Source: MFD04716-140 sp963703125
GTDB lineage: Bacteria > Bacteroidota > Bacteroidia > Flavobacteriales > Flavobacteriaceae
NCBI GenBank assembly: GCA_963703125.1
Contig: OY969790.1
Coordinates: 2,480,001 to 2,544,000 of the forward strand
Reading direction: 5' to 3'
DNA: 64,000 nucleotides
How positions within the stretch are numbered: position 1 is the stretch's first letter; every line of letters begins with the position of its first letter. Shown in pieces: positions 18,273 through 26,702 of this stretch. The position numbers and the translations under genes are program-made. The notes under the pieces were generated by a model. The model was given only the letters and a program-made list of their open reading frames with translations, was not told the origin of the DNA and ran no database searches.

Positions 18273-18953
18273 CTATTCCTCAACAAGTATCCTTCTCAGC
18301 TCTGATGCTTTTGCAAGTGCATTTTTATAAGTTGCTATACCATCATTTAGTTGTCCTCCAGCTATTAATAAGCTGTTATTGGTTCGTGCATCTTTTAAAA
18401 TAGCAGGGCTACTAATCTTTCCGGTTGCATAGTCAACATTTGGAGTAAAGTAAGGGTGGAAATCATTGAGCAGAAATTCAGTATAGACGTATTCAAATCT
18501 GTCAATTGACTTATAGCATTTATAATACTCCGAAATTAAATTACGTGTAAGTTTGTTGTTAATGATGTTCAAACCGTGGCTATTCATTAAAGTGGTATAG
18601 GTATTGTCATTTCTGTAATTGAATGTCTCAAAAGACAGAATACTCACAACTGTGAAACTTAGGGTATCCAATGATATTGTTCCCGATTTATGTCTTGAAA
18701 GGCATGTATTGGTCAGCATACTGTCGGATTGGAGTTCACTGAGAATATGATTGATACCATTGATGTCCTTTTCTAAATCGATTATGAGGCTTTCTATATA
18801 AAAATGCTCCAAGGATTTCTGATCAGATCTTTGTTTTAGATTATTAAGTTGAAAAGCGATTGTCACGCCAACAACTACTATAAGGAGATCGATAGCTTTG
18901 GTTAACAACAAGCTTTTTCCATTAGGGGATAGCTTCAACTTGAGTTTATTCAT
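18273..18953 (-). CDS. Membrane-anchored protein resembling DUF6090
   Basis: A 226-residue protein with one N-terminal transmembrane helix (about residues 18-38, IDLLIVVVGVTIAFQLNNLK). The phrase IAFQLNN followed by charged residues is typical of DUF6090-like flavobacterial proteins. The rest is predicted helical, soluble and probably periplasmic, with a motif NSHGLNIINN near the middle. Function is unknown. It sits immediately beside the structured repeat flanking the kinase gene. Confidence 0.6.
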   Translation of the reverse strand: MNKLKLKLSPNGKSLLLTKAIDLLIVVVGVTIAFQLNNLKQRSDQKSLEHFYIESLIIDLEKDINGINHILSELQSDSMLTNTCLSRHKSGTISLDTLSFTVVSILSFETFNYRNDNTYTTLMNSHGLNIINNKLTRNLISEYYKCYKSIDRFEYVYTEFLLNDFHPYFTPNVDYATGKISSPAILKDARTNNSLLIAGGQLNDGIATYKNALAKASELRRILVEE

Positions 18954-19007
18954 TCTGTTTTGTATTACAAATCGCTTTTATTATGATGACACTTGAGTCC
19001 ATTGCTG

Positions 19008-19136
19008 CCAACGTGTTTGTATAAGATTAGTTGCGTGGTTTAAGCAACTAATTTAGCAAATACAAACCGAATAGAAAATCCGCGAGGATTTTCGTAAGTA
19101 AGCCTGCACTAGCAATTAATTTTATACGGTGTTGTG
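19008..19136. repeat. Structured cassette-end element (nested stem-loops with CCAACG...GTTGTG)
   Basis: This 129-base non-coding element holds nested inverted repeats. GTTTGTAT (19015-19022) pairs with ATACAAAC (19060-19067), and ATTAGTTGC (19026-19034) with GCAACTAAT (19044-19052). AAAATCC (19075-19081) pairs with GGATTTT (19086-19092) around a GCGA loop. The outer words CAAC/GTATAA and TTATAC/GTTG can pair across the whole element. It lies directly after the kinase stop codon and ends in GTTGTGTAAA, repeated inverted on the other side of that gene. The layout recalls integron attC sites, but the box consensus does not match exactly. Confidence 0.5.
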
Positions 19137-19141
19137 TAAAG

Positions 19142-20632
19142 TTATTTATAATTCCTTATGTCATGTGTCATCTGTTTTCCGACAATATTTCCTTCTTCAT
19201 TTCTTGTGTGATAAACATTATATCCTATATCAATTAGTTTTCTAATATATTCTCTAAATTTTTCCGCACCCATTTCCCCATGTCTACCATCATAGGTAGA
19301 AGGTGTTAAATTATAAGCAGAAGTTTTTCTAAAAATCACAAGATTTCCTTTGGTAAGTCTTATTACTGTTCGATATTTCTCAGGTCTCTCAGTATAGCCA
19401 TCATCATACATTTCGTAATAGTATTCCATGTAATCATGCGGTTTGTATTCTAAAGGTTCAAGTTCAATTAGTTCCTCTGAGCCGGAATATGAGCTATAAA
19501 TATGGTCTAAAGTATCCAATTCAAGATAAAAGTAATTCCATTGATAATCATCATTAAAAGAGCAAAATGATAATTTTTTTGGTTTAATTAAATATGGAAT
19601 ACCACAATCTAATTCAATTAAACCTCTTTCATTAGATAACTTAGCACCTTCTAAATCTAACCCTCCACCATTGTCAAAAAACATATGATTAAGGGCTTTT
19701 ATACCTCCAACTATGTTTAGAATATTACAAATCATTTTAACGTCTGTCCATTCAGCATATTCTGGAATATTGGCGGGAAATAAATTATATTGGATTGTTT
19801 TCCAATCTAAATCATTTCTTTCATAAAAACTTGCTTGAATTTCTTTCCAAGTAGCAAGAATTTCAAGAAATTCATCAATTTTAGGTCTAAGGTTTGGGTC
19901 GTTTTCGGTTGATTTTACTAAAAGGTCTTCAAGTATGTTCAAGTAGATGTCTGGAACATAATTTGTCAGACCAATCGAACCAGCAGGTGAATATTGTCCT
20001 TCAAAACCTTTTTCTATACCTGTTAATAGTATCCATAAAGTTTTAGATAAGCTATATACGTCAGCAGATAAACCATCCGATTTTTCAGGATTATTTCGCA
20101 TTTCTGGTGCAATTGTCCATCTTGGTCCTAATGCATTTCCTACAATTGTTAATCCAGATTCTTTGTCAGGATAATCGACTAGTCCAAAATCGCCAATAAT
20201 AAATTTTTCTGAAAAAAATAAATTTTGAGGTTTAATATCTCTATGAGATACTCCACGAGAATGTAGCTCGTTCAATAACTTAGAAATTTCAATTATAGCT
20301 TCTACTTTTACAATTGATGGCTTGTCTGATAAATATCTATTTAATGGTATTGTCTGAGGCATTGTATACCAAAGTGTATCAGAATCTTCCTCAGAATTAT
20401 CTGTTAGCCTCATAACACCTTCTATATCCTGATTGTCTTTTATGATTTTTATCTCATCTAAAAACCTTTGTCTTGAAGTATCATGCGTTTTCTTTAATAA
20501 TTTAATGACTTGTTGTACACCAGTTCGATTGTTTACAACTATCCAAATTGAACTATTGCCTCCATGAGCAATATTTTTTAGAAGCTTCCAATCTCCAAAA
20601 ACTTCTTCTTTAGAAAATCTCTTTTTTGCCAT
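19142..20632 (-). CDS. Hanks-type serine/threonine protein kinase with unknown C-terminal domain
   Basis: A 496-residue cytoplasmic protein. The N-terminal kinase domain (about 14-270) has the glycine loop AHGGNSSI (22-29), Lys44 in VIK, Glu60, HRDIKPQN (130-137), DFG (148-150) and APE (175-177), so all catalytic residues are present. The C-terminal 220 residues are rich in Tyr, Asp and Glu and match no family I know. There is no transmembrane helix or PASTA repeat. The gene stands alone, AT-rich, between inverted GTTGTGTAAA copies and stem-loops, so it looks like a single-gene mobile cassette. A regulatory or defence role is possible but unproven. Confidence 0.85.
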   Translation of the reverse strand: MAKKRFSKEEVFGDWKLLKNIAHGGNSSIWIVVNNRTGVQQVIKLLKKTHDTSRQRFLDEIKIIKDNQDIEGVMRLTDNSEEDSDTLWYTMPQTIPLNRYLSDKPSIVKVEAIIEISKLLNELHSRGVSHRDIKPQNLFFSEKFIIGDFGLVDYPDKESGLTIVGNALGPRWTIAPEMRNNPEKSDGLSADVYSLSKTLWILLTGIEKGFEGQYSPAGSIGLTNYVPDIYLNILEDLLVKSTENDPNLRPKIDEFLEILATWKEIQASFYERNDLDWKTIQYNLFPANIPEYAEWTDVKMICNILNIVGGIKALNHMFFDNGGGLDLEGAKLSNERGLIELDCGIPYLIKPKKLSFCSFNDDYQWNYFYLELDTLDHIYSSYSGSEELIELEPLEYKPHDYMEYYYEMYDDGYTERPEKYRTVIRLTKGNLVIFRKTSAYNLTPSTYDGRHGEMGAEKFREYIRKLIDIGYNVYHTRNEEGNIVGKQMTHDIRNYK

Positions 20633-20646
20633 GGGTGCTTTGTAAT

Positions 20647-20684
20647 TTTACACAACAAAGGGATAACATCATTGTTGCTATCCC
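20647..20684. repeat. Upstream cassette end of the kinase gene
   Basis: TTTACACAAC (20647-20656) is the exact inverse of GTTGTGTAAA at 19131-19140. It is followed by an imperfect stem-loop with arms GGGATA (20660-20665) and TATCCC (20679-20684), with AACA/TGTT pairing inside and unpaired bulge bases. It marks the second border of the kinase unit. Confidence 0.5.
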
Positions 20685-20760
20685 ACTTTTATCTAAAATA
20701 AGAAATAATTAAAGATAAATTCCAGTTGAAATCTGGGTAGACGAAAAAAACTGACTTGCG

Positions 20761-21189
20761 TTACTTTGCGAACAATTGCCCCATATCCTTAAATGCCTTA
20801 AACTCCAAGGCATTACCCGCAGGATCTAAAAAGAACATGGTGGCCTGTTCGCCCACTTGGCCTTTGAAGCGAATGTAGGGTTCAATGACAAACTGTACTC
20901 CTTTTGATCTTAATTCTTCTGCAAACGACTCAAAAGTGGCCCATGGCAATACAACACCGTAATGTGGCACGGGCACATCGTGACCATCCACTGGGTTGTG
21001 GTGCAATCCTTCGCTTGCTACTTTGGGCTTGTAATGTATGACCAATTGGTGCCCAAAAAGGTTAAAGTCAACCCAATGATCGCTGCTACGGCCTTCCTCG
21101 CAATTTAGGATGTCGCGATAAAAAGTGCGGCATTCGTTTAGGTTGTGAACGGGAATCGCAATATGGAACGGGGTTACGTTTTGCATCAT
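20761..21189 (-). CDS. VOC family glyoxalase-like protein
   Basis: A 142-residue VOC protein: PFHIAIPVHNLNECRTFYRDIL at the start, DHWVDFNLFGHQLVIHY in the middle, a second unit with HYGVVLPWATFESFAEEL and the closing FFLDPAGNALEFKAF. His and Glu ligands are at the expected strand positions. It is a glyoxalase/extradiol-type relative of unknown substrate, and is conserved in flavobacteria. It lies 30 bases downstream of the alpha/beta hydrolase gene on the same strand, so they may be co-transcribed. Confidence 0.85.
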   Translation of the reverse strand: MMQNVTPFHIAIPVHNLNECRTFYRDILNCEEGRSSDHWVDFNLFGHQLVIHYKPKVASEGLHHNPVDGHDVPVPHYGVVLPWATFESFAEELRSKGVQFVIEPYIRFKGQVGEQATMFFLDPAGNALEFKAFKDMGQLFAK

Positions 21190-21218
21190 GGCATTTTTGA
21201 ATTAAAAATACACCATTC

Positions 21219-22058
21219 CTACGATTTCAAAAAATCAATTATTTGGTCGTTGACTTCGTCTTGGTGCATGGAGTGTCCAAACCCTTCTGTAGATACCAGT
21301 CGACTGTTTTTCCAATTGGCATGCACTTGCACAGAAGCGTGATAGGGTGCAACCGTATCGCGTTTATCATGAAAAAGCAGCCCTTTTTTTGTGATGGACT
21401 TTGCGTACCGGGAGGTTGAAAATTCTTTTATGCGAAAACCAAAACGAGTATGTATGTATTCATCCAAGACACCCCATACGCGATCGTTGAATTTGAGTAA
21501 ATGTTGATAATGGCCCATAATCTCATGAAATTCAGAAGGCGATCCAACGGTAACCATTTTTTTGATTTCCGTATTCGGATTCTGATGTTCATTATATAAC
21601 ATGGTCATTCCCGCAACGGAATGCCCTATCAGGAATTTTGGCCGATACGTTTCAAGAACGTGCTGAAGTACATGTGCATACAAGGGGACGTATAGGATTT
21701 TTCCCGAAGAATAGCCATGGGCAGGCGCGTCAAAGGCAATGATGTTGTAGTCGTTGGCCTGAAGTTTCTCGATCAAATTACGCCATCTAAAACTGTTGCT
21801 TTCCCAACCGTGTACGAGCAGTACCGTTTCTTTGCTTCCCGGCCACCGATAGGTTTGGATATCGTGGTCGGCAATTTGCAGCATTTCAAACTTGGCGCTG
21901 TCCAGGTACTCTTTTTGTTGTGGCAAGACCCTGCCTTTACGAACCGTACAAAAGAGGTGGAAGGCGGTGTCGGCTGTTTTTTTGGGTGCGACAAGCGATG
22001 CGATATTAAAGTACTTTCCGTAGGCCAAGGGCAGAAGCCGGGTTGCAATTTTAGTCAT
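21219..22058 (-). CDS. Alpha/beta hydrolase
   Basis: A 279-residue cytoplasmic hydrolase. The oxyanion strand is LLVHGWESNSFRW, the nucleophile elbow is GHSVAG, and the late EGFGHSMH segment supplies the catalytic His. An Asp in FHDKRDTVAPY is the likely acid. The substrate is unknown. It is divergent from the HxlR regulator gene with a 97-base shared promoter region, so that regulator may control it. Confidence 0.85.
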   Translation of the reverse strand: MTKIATRLLPLAYGKYFNIASLVAPKKTADTAFHLFCTVRKGRVLPQQKEYLDSAKFEMLQIADHDIQTYRWPGSKETVLLVHGWESNSFRWRNLIEKLQANDYNIIAFDAPAHGYSSGKILYVPLYAHVLQHVLETYRPKFLIGHSVAGMTMLYNEHQNPNTEIKKMVTVGSPSEFHEIMGHYQHLLKFNDRVWGVLDEYIHTRFGFRIKEFSTSRYAKSITKKGLLFHDKRDTVAPYHASVQVHANWKNSRLVSTEGFGHSMHQDEVNDQIIDFLKS

Positions 22059-22155
22059 TCGGTTACTTTTTGTAACTTAGTTGTTATTAATTATCAAAAG
22101 TATTGATTATTTTAACAAAAAAGAAGCGGTCACAAAGGTAATACTAAGTAGTAAA

Positions 22156-22575
22156 ATGGAAACTATTACTGATAATCAGAAGGTTGCAATTGCAAAAAAA
22201 ATTAAAAATATGTTCGGCCATTTGGATCGCAACACAATGTCATATTGTCCTATTCGAGATGTAATGGCCTTGGCTTCGGATAAATGGAGTATTCTAATAG
22301 TGCTGTATTTGGGATATTATCCCGTACTCCGCTTCAACGCCCTTCAAAAGAAAGTATACGGCATTTCTAATAGAATATTGAGTGAGCGCCTTAAAATACT
22401 GGAACGCGATGGGTATCTTTTAAGAAAGGCCTACCCCGAAGTTCCCATTCGGGTGGAATATCAATTGACCGATTTTGGACACTCCTATGTCCAAAAATTA
22501 TTGGATTTGACGGAATGGATCACCACGTATAGCGACACTGTTATGGAGAACCGAAGAAAGTTTCAGAAGGGCTAA
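22156..22575 (+). CDS. HxlR-type (winged-helix) transcriptional regulator
   Basis: A 139-residue MarR-like winged-helix protein of the HxlR family. The core motif SYCPIRDVMALASDKWSILIV contains the single family Cys that can sense electrophiles or oxidants. The recognition helix follows in ISNRILSERLKILERDG, and the wing ends in YQLTDFG. I chose ATG at 22156; an upstream in-frame ATG at 22081 would add 25 residues not typical of the family. HxlR proteins often repress a divergent gene, here the alpha/beta hydrolase. Its 3' end overlaps the convergent YitT gene by 4 bases. Confidence 0.88.
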   Translation: METITDNQKVAIAKKIKNMFGHLDRNTMSYCPIRDVMALASDKWSILIVLYLGYYPVLRFNALQKKVYGISNRILSERLKILERDGYLLRKAYPEVPIRVEYQLTDFGHSYVQKLLDLTEWITTYSDTVMENRRKFQKG

Positions 22576-23549
22576 TCTTTTAAAGGTTTTCTTTTTATCA
22601 TGCCCCCTTTTAGGTCTTTTACAACATCCATTATGACAAAGGCCTTTTTGTCAATCTTATCAATTTCGGTACTTAATCTTGCGATTTCCAAACGGGTCAT
22701 TACCGTATAGATGATTTCAATGGCCTTTCGTTCCTCACCATGTTTGCTGAAGCCCCGTTTTCCATTGTAAATGGTGCACGCCCTACCCATTTTAAGAGTG
22801 AGCATCTGGCGTATTTCCTCATTTCTGTCGGATATGATGGTCACACCTATGTATTCCTCAACGCCATCCACTACATAGTCCACCGTTTTAGCCGCTACCA
22901 AATAGGTGAGAATCGCATAAAGAGCCGTTTCAATGGACAATAAATAGGCACCGGCCGAGAAAATGACAATATTGATCATCAAGAGAATGTCACCAATGGT
23001 GAGGTGCCATTTTCTACTCAAATAGATAGCCAAGACCTCAGTGCCATCAATGACACTGCCACCTCGCATGGCCATGCCAATACCCAATCCTAAGAAAAAA
23101 CCACCAAAAACGGCAATCAAAAGCTTGTCGCTGGTAATCGTAGGATAATCTACAAAATGAACTACCAAAGCCAAGGCGGTTATGGCAATGATACTTTTGA
23201 GGGCAAATTTTTTGTTCACGGTTTTTGCCCCCAATAAAATAAAGGGCAAGTTGACAATCATTAGCAAAATTCCCAACGGAAGACTGGACTTCACCTGAAT
23301 TAAAAGCGATACACCCGTAGCGCCACCATCAATGAACTGGTTGGGAAGTAAAAAACCCTTTAGGCCAAAACCGGCCGCTAGAACCCCGATGGCAATGAAC
23401 AAGATTTCCTTGATGGCATGTGTTAATTCTACCTCCCCCGAACGAACTTCCTTTACAAGCTGCCTTTTTGAAATTTCCCCACGGTTTTCTTTGGATCTTA
23501 GTTTTTCCTTTGCCCGTTGAACCAGTAAATATTGCAGAAATGGTATCAT
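22572..23549 (-). CDS. YitT family membrane protein (DUF161 with C-terminal DUF2179)
   Basis: A 325-residue inner-membrane protein. A charged N-terminal extension (residues 1-42) precedes five hydrophobic segments and the family motifs LPNQFIDGGATGVSLL and RGGSVIDGTEVLA. The C-terminal 90 residues form a soluble DUF2179 domain (GFSKHGEERKAIEIIYTVM). The substrate is not established for the family; transport or metal handling has been suggested. It converges on and slightly overlaps hxlR. Confidence 0.88.
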   Translation of the reverse strand: MIPFLQYLLVQRAKEKLRSKENRGEISKRQLVKEVRSGEVELTHAIKEILFIAIGVLAAGFGLKGFLLPNQFIDGGATGVSLLIQVKSSLPLGILLMIVNLPFILLGAKTVNKKFALKSIIAITALALVVHFVDYPTITSDKLLIAVFGGFFLGLGIGMAMRGGSVIDGTEVLAIYLSRKWHLTIGDILLMINIVIFSAGAYLLSIETALYAILTYLVAAKTVDYVVDGVEEYIGVTIISDRNEEIRQMLTLKMGRACTIYNGKRGFSKHGEERKAIEIIYTVMTRLEIARLSTEIDKIDKKAFVIMDVVKDLKGGMIKRKPLKD

Positions 23550-23621
23550 TATTGAAAGTATTTTTTGGGAAAAGCCGAACTTTTTTAGATTGCAAATGAA
23601 TTGAACCTGGACTCATTTGGA

Positions 23622-24173
23622 TCAATCCCACCCGATCATCATGTACTTTATTTTCGCCCCGTCCGGTATTTGAACAGCTTCAATGTTTGCGCTTGAAGCA
23701 TACCGTAGGCTTGAGGGTAGTTCACTTTTATCAATGGTAAAATACAGATCACTGTCTTTGAGCAAGATAACCACATTATTCAATGAAGTTATTATTTTGC
23801 GAATGGCATAGTTATCCTTGATATCCTTAAAGGTGCTCTTGAGATTCACCCCTTTTTCCGTGACATACCTTGGGTCTTCGACCTTAATATTTTCAATAGT
23901 TGGGATGCTATCCGAACTTGGTGTTAGGGTCAAAAGATGTTTTCCACCTTTTTCAAAGATCCGTACTTTTTTGGTATTGTTGGCCAAATTGATCACACTC
24001 GTATCTCTTACAATGGAATCTGCGGCGTAGATAACCCCCAAATCCCGTGAAAGGCTAATTCTGTACAATTCGCCAATACTGTTGTTGGTAATCAAAAAAT
24101 TGGTATCCACCTCCTTTTTACAACCTGCCAGGATGATAATAAGCAACAAACAAACGACTCTAAATTTTCTCAT
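23622..24173 (-). CDS. Lipoprotein of unknown function
   Basis: A 183-residue lipoprotein with lipobox LAGC (Cys18) followed by KKEVD. The mature part is beta-rich, with segments such as ISLSRDLGVIYAADSIV and ESGI-like turns, and ends in YMMIGWD. I recognise no domain. It is 5 bases downstream of the HerA-like ATPase gene, so it is co-transcribed with it. Confidence 0.72.
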   Translation of the reverse strand: MRKFRVVCLLLIIILAGCKKEVDTNFLITNNSIGELYRISLSRDLGVIYAADSIVRDTSVINLANNTKKVRIFEKGGKHLLTLTPSSDSIPTIENIKVEDPRYVTEKGVNLKSTFKDIKDNYAIRKIITSLNNVVILLKDSDLYFTIDKSELPSSLRYASSANIEAVQIPDGAKIKYMMIGWD

Positions 24174-24178
24174 AGGAA

Positions 24179-25684
24179 TTATCGCATCACTTTTTTCAAA
24201 ACCCCAAGGACACCACGAATGAAAGTGGCACTTGTCAATACTTTTATAACCGGATTTTGCGCCGTACTTCTGCGGGCGGTACTTTTACCGGAGGTTTTAA
24301 TCTCTTGATCTTTTTCAGCTTCTTTTTCGGCACGATCTATCTTCACGTTCAAAATCTCGTAGGCACTCTCCCTATCTATTATTTCATTATATTTTTTAAC
24401 GAGCTTGGAAGTGCCGATTACCTCTTTCAGTTCGGAATCGGTCAAAACATCCATACGGCTCATTGGTGCCCTAAGCATGGTAGCGGCCAAGGGCGTGGGC
24501 CTTCCCTTTTCATCCAAGGCAGAAATCAAAGCTTCCCCAATCCCCAGTGAAGTTAAAATATCCTCCGTTTTGTAATATGCCGAATCGGGATAGTTTTGGG
24601 CCGTTAGCTTAATTGCCTTGCGGTCTTTGGCTGTAAAGGCCCTAAGAGCATGTTGCACCTTTAAACCCAATTGGGCAAGTATATCTTCCGGTATATCCGT
24701 TGGATTCTGAGTGGCAAAATAAACACCAACCCCCTTTGAACGGATCAATTTTACAATATTCTCTATTTGGTTCAATAAGGCTTTGGAAGCTTCGTCAAAA
24801 ATAAGATGTGCCTCGTCAATGAAAAGTATCAACTTGGGGGTATCGCTATCGCCCTGTTCAGGAAAACTTGCATATATCTCGGCCAAAAGACTCAACATAA
24901 AGGTTGAGAAAAGTTTGGGGCGGTCCTGTATGTCTGTGAGCCTAAGAATACTGATATAACCATTCCCATTGGAATCCCTTCTCAAAAGATCATCTACTTC
25001 AAATGACTTTTCCCCGAAAAACAATTCGGCACCTTGCTGTTCCAATTCAATTACCTTACGCAAAATGGTGCCGGTAGAAGTGGTATTTACCCTTCCGTAG
25101 TCTTTTGCGAAATCTGCCTTCCCTTCTTCGGTTGCGTATTGAAGCACTTTTTTGAAATCCTTCAGGTCCAATAAGGGCAATTTGTTATCGTCACAATACT
25201 TGAAAATGACCGCGACGATACCTTCTTGGGCTTCCGAAAGGTCTAAAATCCGGGATAACAGCACAGGGCCAAATTCAGAAACCGTGGCACGTAGTTTTAC
25301 CCCGTCCTGTTCGGATAGGGAAAGTATTTCTATCGGAAAACCTTTGGCATTAAAGGGCAATCCGATTTTTGCATGCCGCTCATCGATTTTTGGATTTCCC
25401 GGGCTGGGCATTGCCAATCCGCTCAAATCCCCTTTTAGGTCCATTAATAAAACGGGCACCCCTTTTTCCGAAAGATTTTCCGCAATTACTTGAAGGGTCT
25501 TTGTTTTTCCAGTTCCTGTGGCACCGGCAATGAGACCGTGACGGTTCATTGTTTTCAGCGGAATTTTTACCAAGGCGTTGGTCATGGTCTCGCCATTTAG
25601 CATGGCAGCTCCCATGGCTATATAATCGCCCTTTGAAGCATACCCATCCTCCATATATTTGAAAAAATCCTCCTTAACGCCCAT
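24179..25684 (-). CDS. HerA-like/DUF853 ATPase (YjgR family)
   Basis: A 501-residue P-loop ATPase of the FtsK-HerA superfamily. Walker A is GATGTGKT, Walker B LILFIDEAH, with the sensor-like FATQNPTDIPEDILAQLG segment and a conserved FTAKDRKAI arginine stretch. The C-terminal 70 residues are charged, with a possible coiled coil near residues 430-470. The family is widespread but its role is uncertain; DNA or membrane transactions are presumed from HerA. It shares an operon with the small lipoprotein gene that follows. Confidence 0.88.
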   Translation of the reverse strand: MGVKEDFFKYMEDGYASKGDYIAMGAAMLNGETMTNALVKIPLKTMNRHGLIAGATGTGKTKTLQVIAENLSEKGVPVLLMDLKGDLSGLAMPSPGNPKIDERHAKIGLPFNAKGFPIEILSLSEQDGVKLRATVSEFGPVLLSRILDLSEAQEGIVAVIFKYCDDNKLPLLDLKDFKKVLQYATEEGKADFAKDYGRVNTTSTGTILRKVIELEQQGAELFFGEKSFEVDDLLRRDSNGNGYISILRLTDIQDRPKLFSTFMLSLLAEIYASFPEQGDSDTPKLILFIDEAHLIFDEASKALLNQIENIVKLIRSKGVGVYFATQNPTDIPEDILAQLGLKVQHALRAFTAKDRKAIKLTAQNYPDSAYYKTEDILTSLGIGEALISALDEKGRPTPLAATMLRAPMSRMDVLTDSELKEVIGTSKLVKKYNEIIDRESAYEILNVKIDRAEKEAEKDQEIKTSGKSTARRSTAQNPVIKVLTSATFIRGVLGVLKKVMR

Positions 25685-25858
25685 TTTACTATAATTTTTG
25701 ATAAAAATAGAGAATTTTAGGACAATCTGGCATCAACTAAGAGGTAAACATCCCTTGAATTCAGCAATGTTTTTGAGCTATGCAGTATCGGCGGTTTGCA
25801 ATCATCAGCTATGTTGTTTGTTTTTTAAAGCCAATTTCCGTCGCTTATAACTAAAATG

Positions 25859-25866
25859 TATCTTTG
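25859..25866 (+). promoter_or_regulatory. Candidate -7 promoter box of queE
   Basis: TATCTTTG matches TAnnTTTG and ends 5 bases before the chosen queE ATG at 25871. A start point about 7 bases downstream would put the transcript start at or next to the ATG, suggesting a nearly leaderless mRNA. Confidence 0.4.
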
Positions 25867-25870
25867 CCAG

Positions 25871-26503
25871 ATGGTAAAAGAAGATGTTTTAGCGTTGGTC
25901 GACAGGGGGGAAATGCTCCCTTTAATGGAAGAGTTCTATACCATTCAGGGGGAGGGATTCCATAAGGGTACTGCCGCCTATTTTATTAGGGTCGGAGGTT
26001 GTGACGTGGGCTGTCATTGGTGCGATGTGAAAGAGAGCTGGAATGCGGATACCCACCCACCAACGGATATTGCAAAAATAGTGGACAATGCCGCAAAATA
26101 CTCAAATACCATTGTTGTTACGGGAGGCGAACCGCTCACCTGGGATATGGCACCGCTAACAAATGCCCTAAAGGCCAAAAACCTTCAAACTCATATCGAA
26201 ACATCCGGGGCTTATAAATTGACCGGAATTTGGGATTGGATCTGTCTTTCCCCAAAAAAAAATAAGCTCCCCGAAGGCAAAATTTACGATTTTGCCCATG
26301 AACTGAAAATAATAGTCTATAACAGGCACGATTTTATTTTCGCCGAGGAACAGGCGGCCTTGGTAAATAAGGACTGCATTCTGTATTTGCAACCCGAATG
26401 GAGTGTGAGGGAGAAGGTTACCCCCATGATCGTTGATTATGTAATGCAGAACCCAAAGTGGAAGGTTTCGTTGCAGACGCACAAATACTTGAATATTCCT
26501 TAG
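25871..26503 (+). CDS. queE: 7-carboxy-7-deazaguanine synthase QueE
   Basis: A 210-residue radical-SAM enzyme that turns 6-carboxytetrahydropterin into 7-carboxy-7-deazaguanine, a step to preQ0 and queuosine. The cluster motif is C44-x3-C48-x2-C51 (GGCDVGCHWCD), the QueE variant. Other marks are EEFYTIQGEGFHKG near the start, VVTGGEPL and HIETSGAY. I use ATG 25871 because a -7 promoter box overlaps the region between 25856 and this start. Its partners (queC, queD) are not in the window. Confidence 0.93.
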   Translation: MVKEDVLALVDRGEMLPLMEEFYTIQGEGFHKGTAAYFIRVGGCDVGCHWCDVKESWNADTHPPTDIAKIVDNAAKYSNTIVVTGGEPLTWDMAPLTNALKAKNLQTHIETSGAYKLTGIWDWICLSPKKNKLPEGKIYDFAHELKIIVYNRHDFIFAEEQAALVNKDCILYLQPEWSVREKVTPMIVDYVMQNPKWKVSLQTHKYLNIP

Positions 26504-26702
26504 AATTGAGACGTGGGACGCCAGACCTGAGACGTTGGACGGGTAGTAAAAAATACGAGGTACGAAATACAAAGTACCGAATACTCGGCCTGAAACTTTG
26601 AACAGTATGCGGAAAACCATCAACAAATCCGCAAATCAACAGGGAATCTGAAACCTGAAACCCGACCCTAGGCCTTCGATATTTGACCTTCTGTATAGTT
26701 AT
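26504..26702. repeat. Degenerate short-word repeats (GAGACGT / ACGAAATAC)
   Basis: Non-coding spacer with clusters of related words: GAGACGTGGGACGCCAGAC, CTGAGACGTTGGACG, then TACGAGGTACGAAATAC, AAAGTACCGAATAC, then CTGAAACCTGAAACCCGAC. Such slippage-like tracts are scattered in flavobacterial genomes. No gene, clean hairpin or terminator is evident. Confidence 0.55.

Noticed and set aside
19008..19136. Classical integron attC site
   Set aside because: The boxes do not fit RYYYAAC and GTTRRRY, and no integron integrase gene is in the window; only the general layout is similar.
26504..26702. CRISPR array
   Set aside because: The repeated words are short, unequal and not spaced by unique spacers; no cas gene is present.
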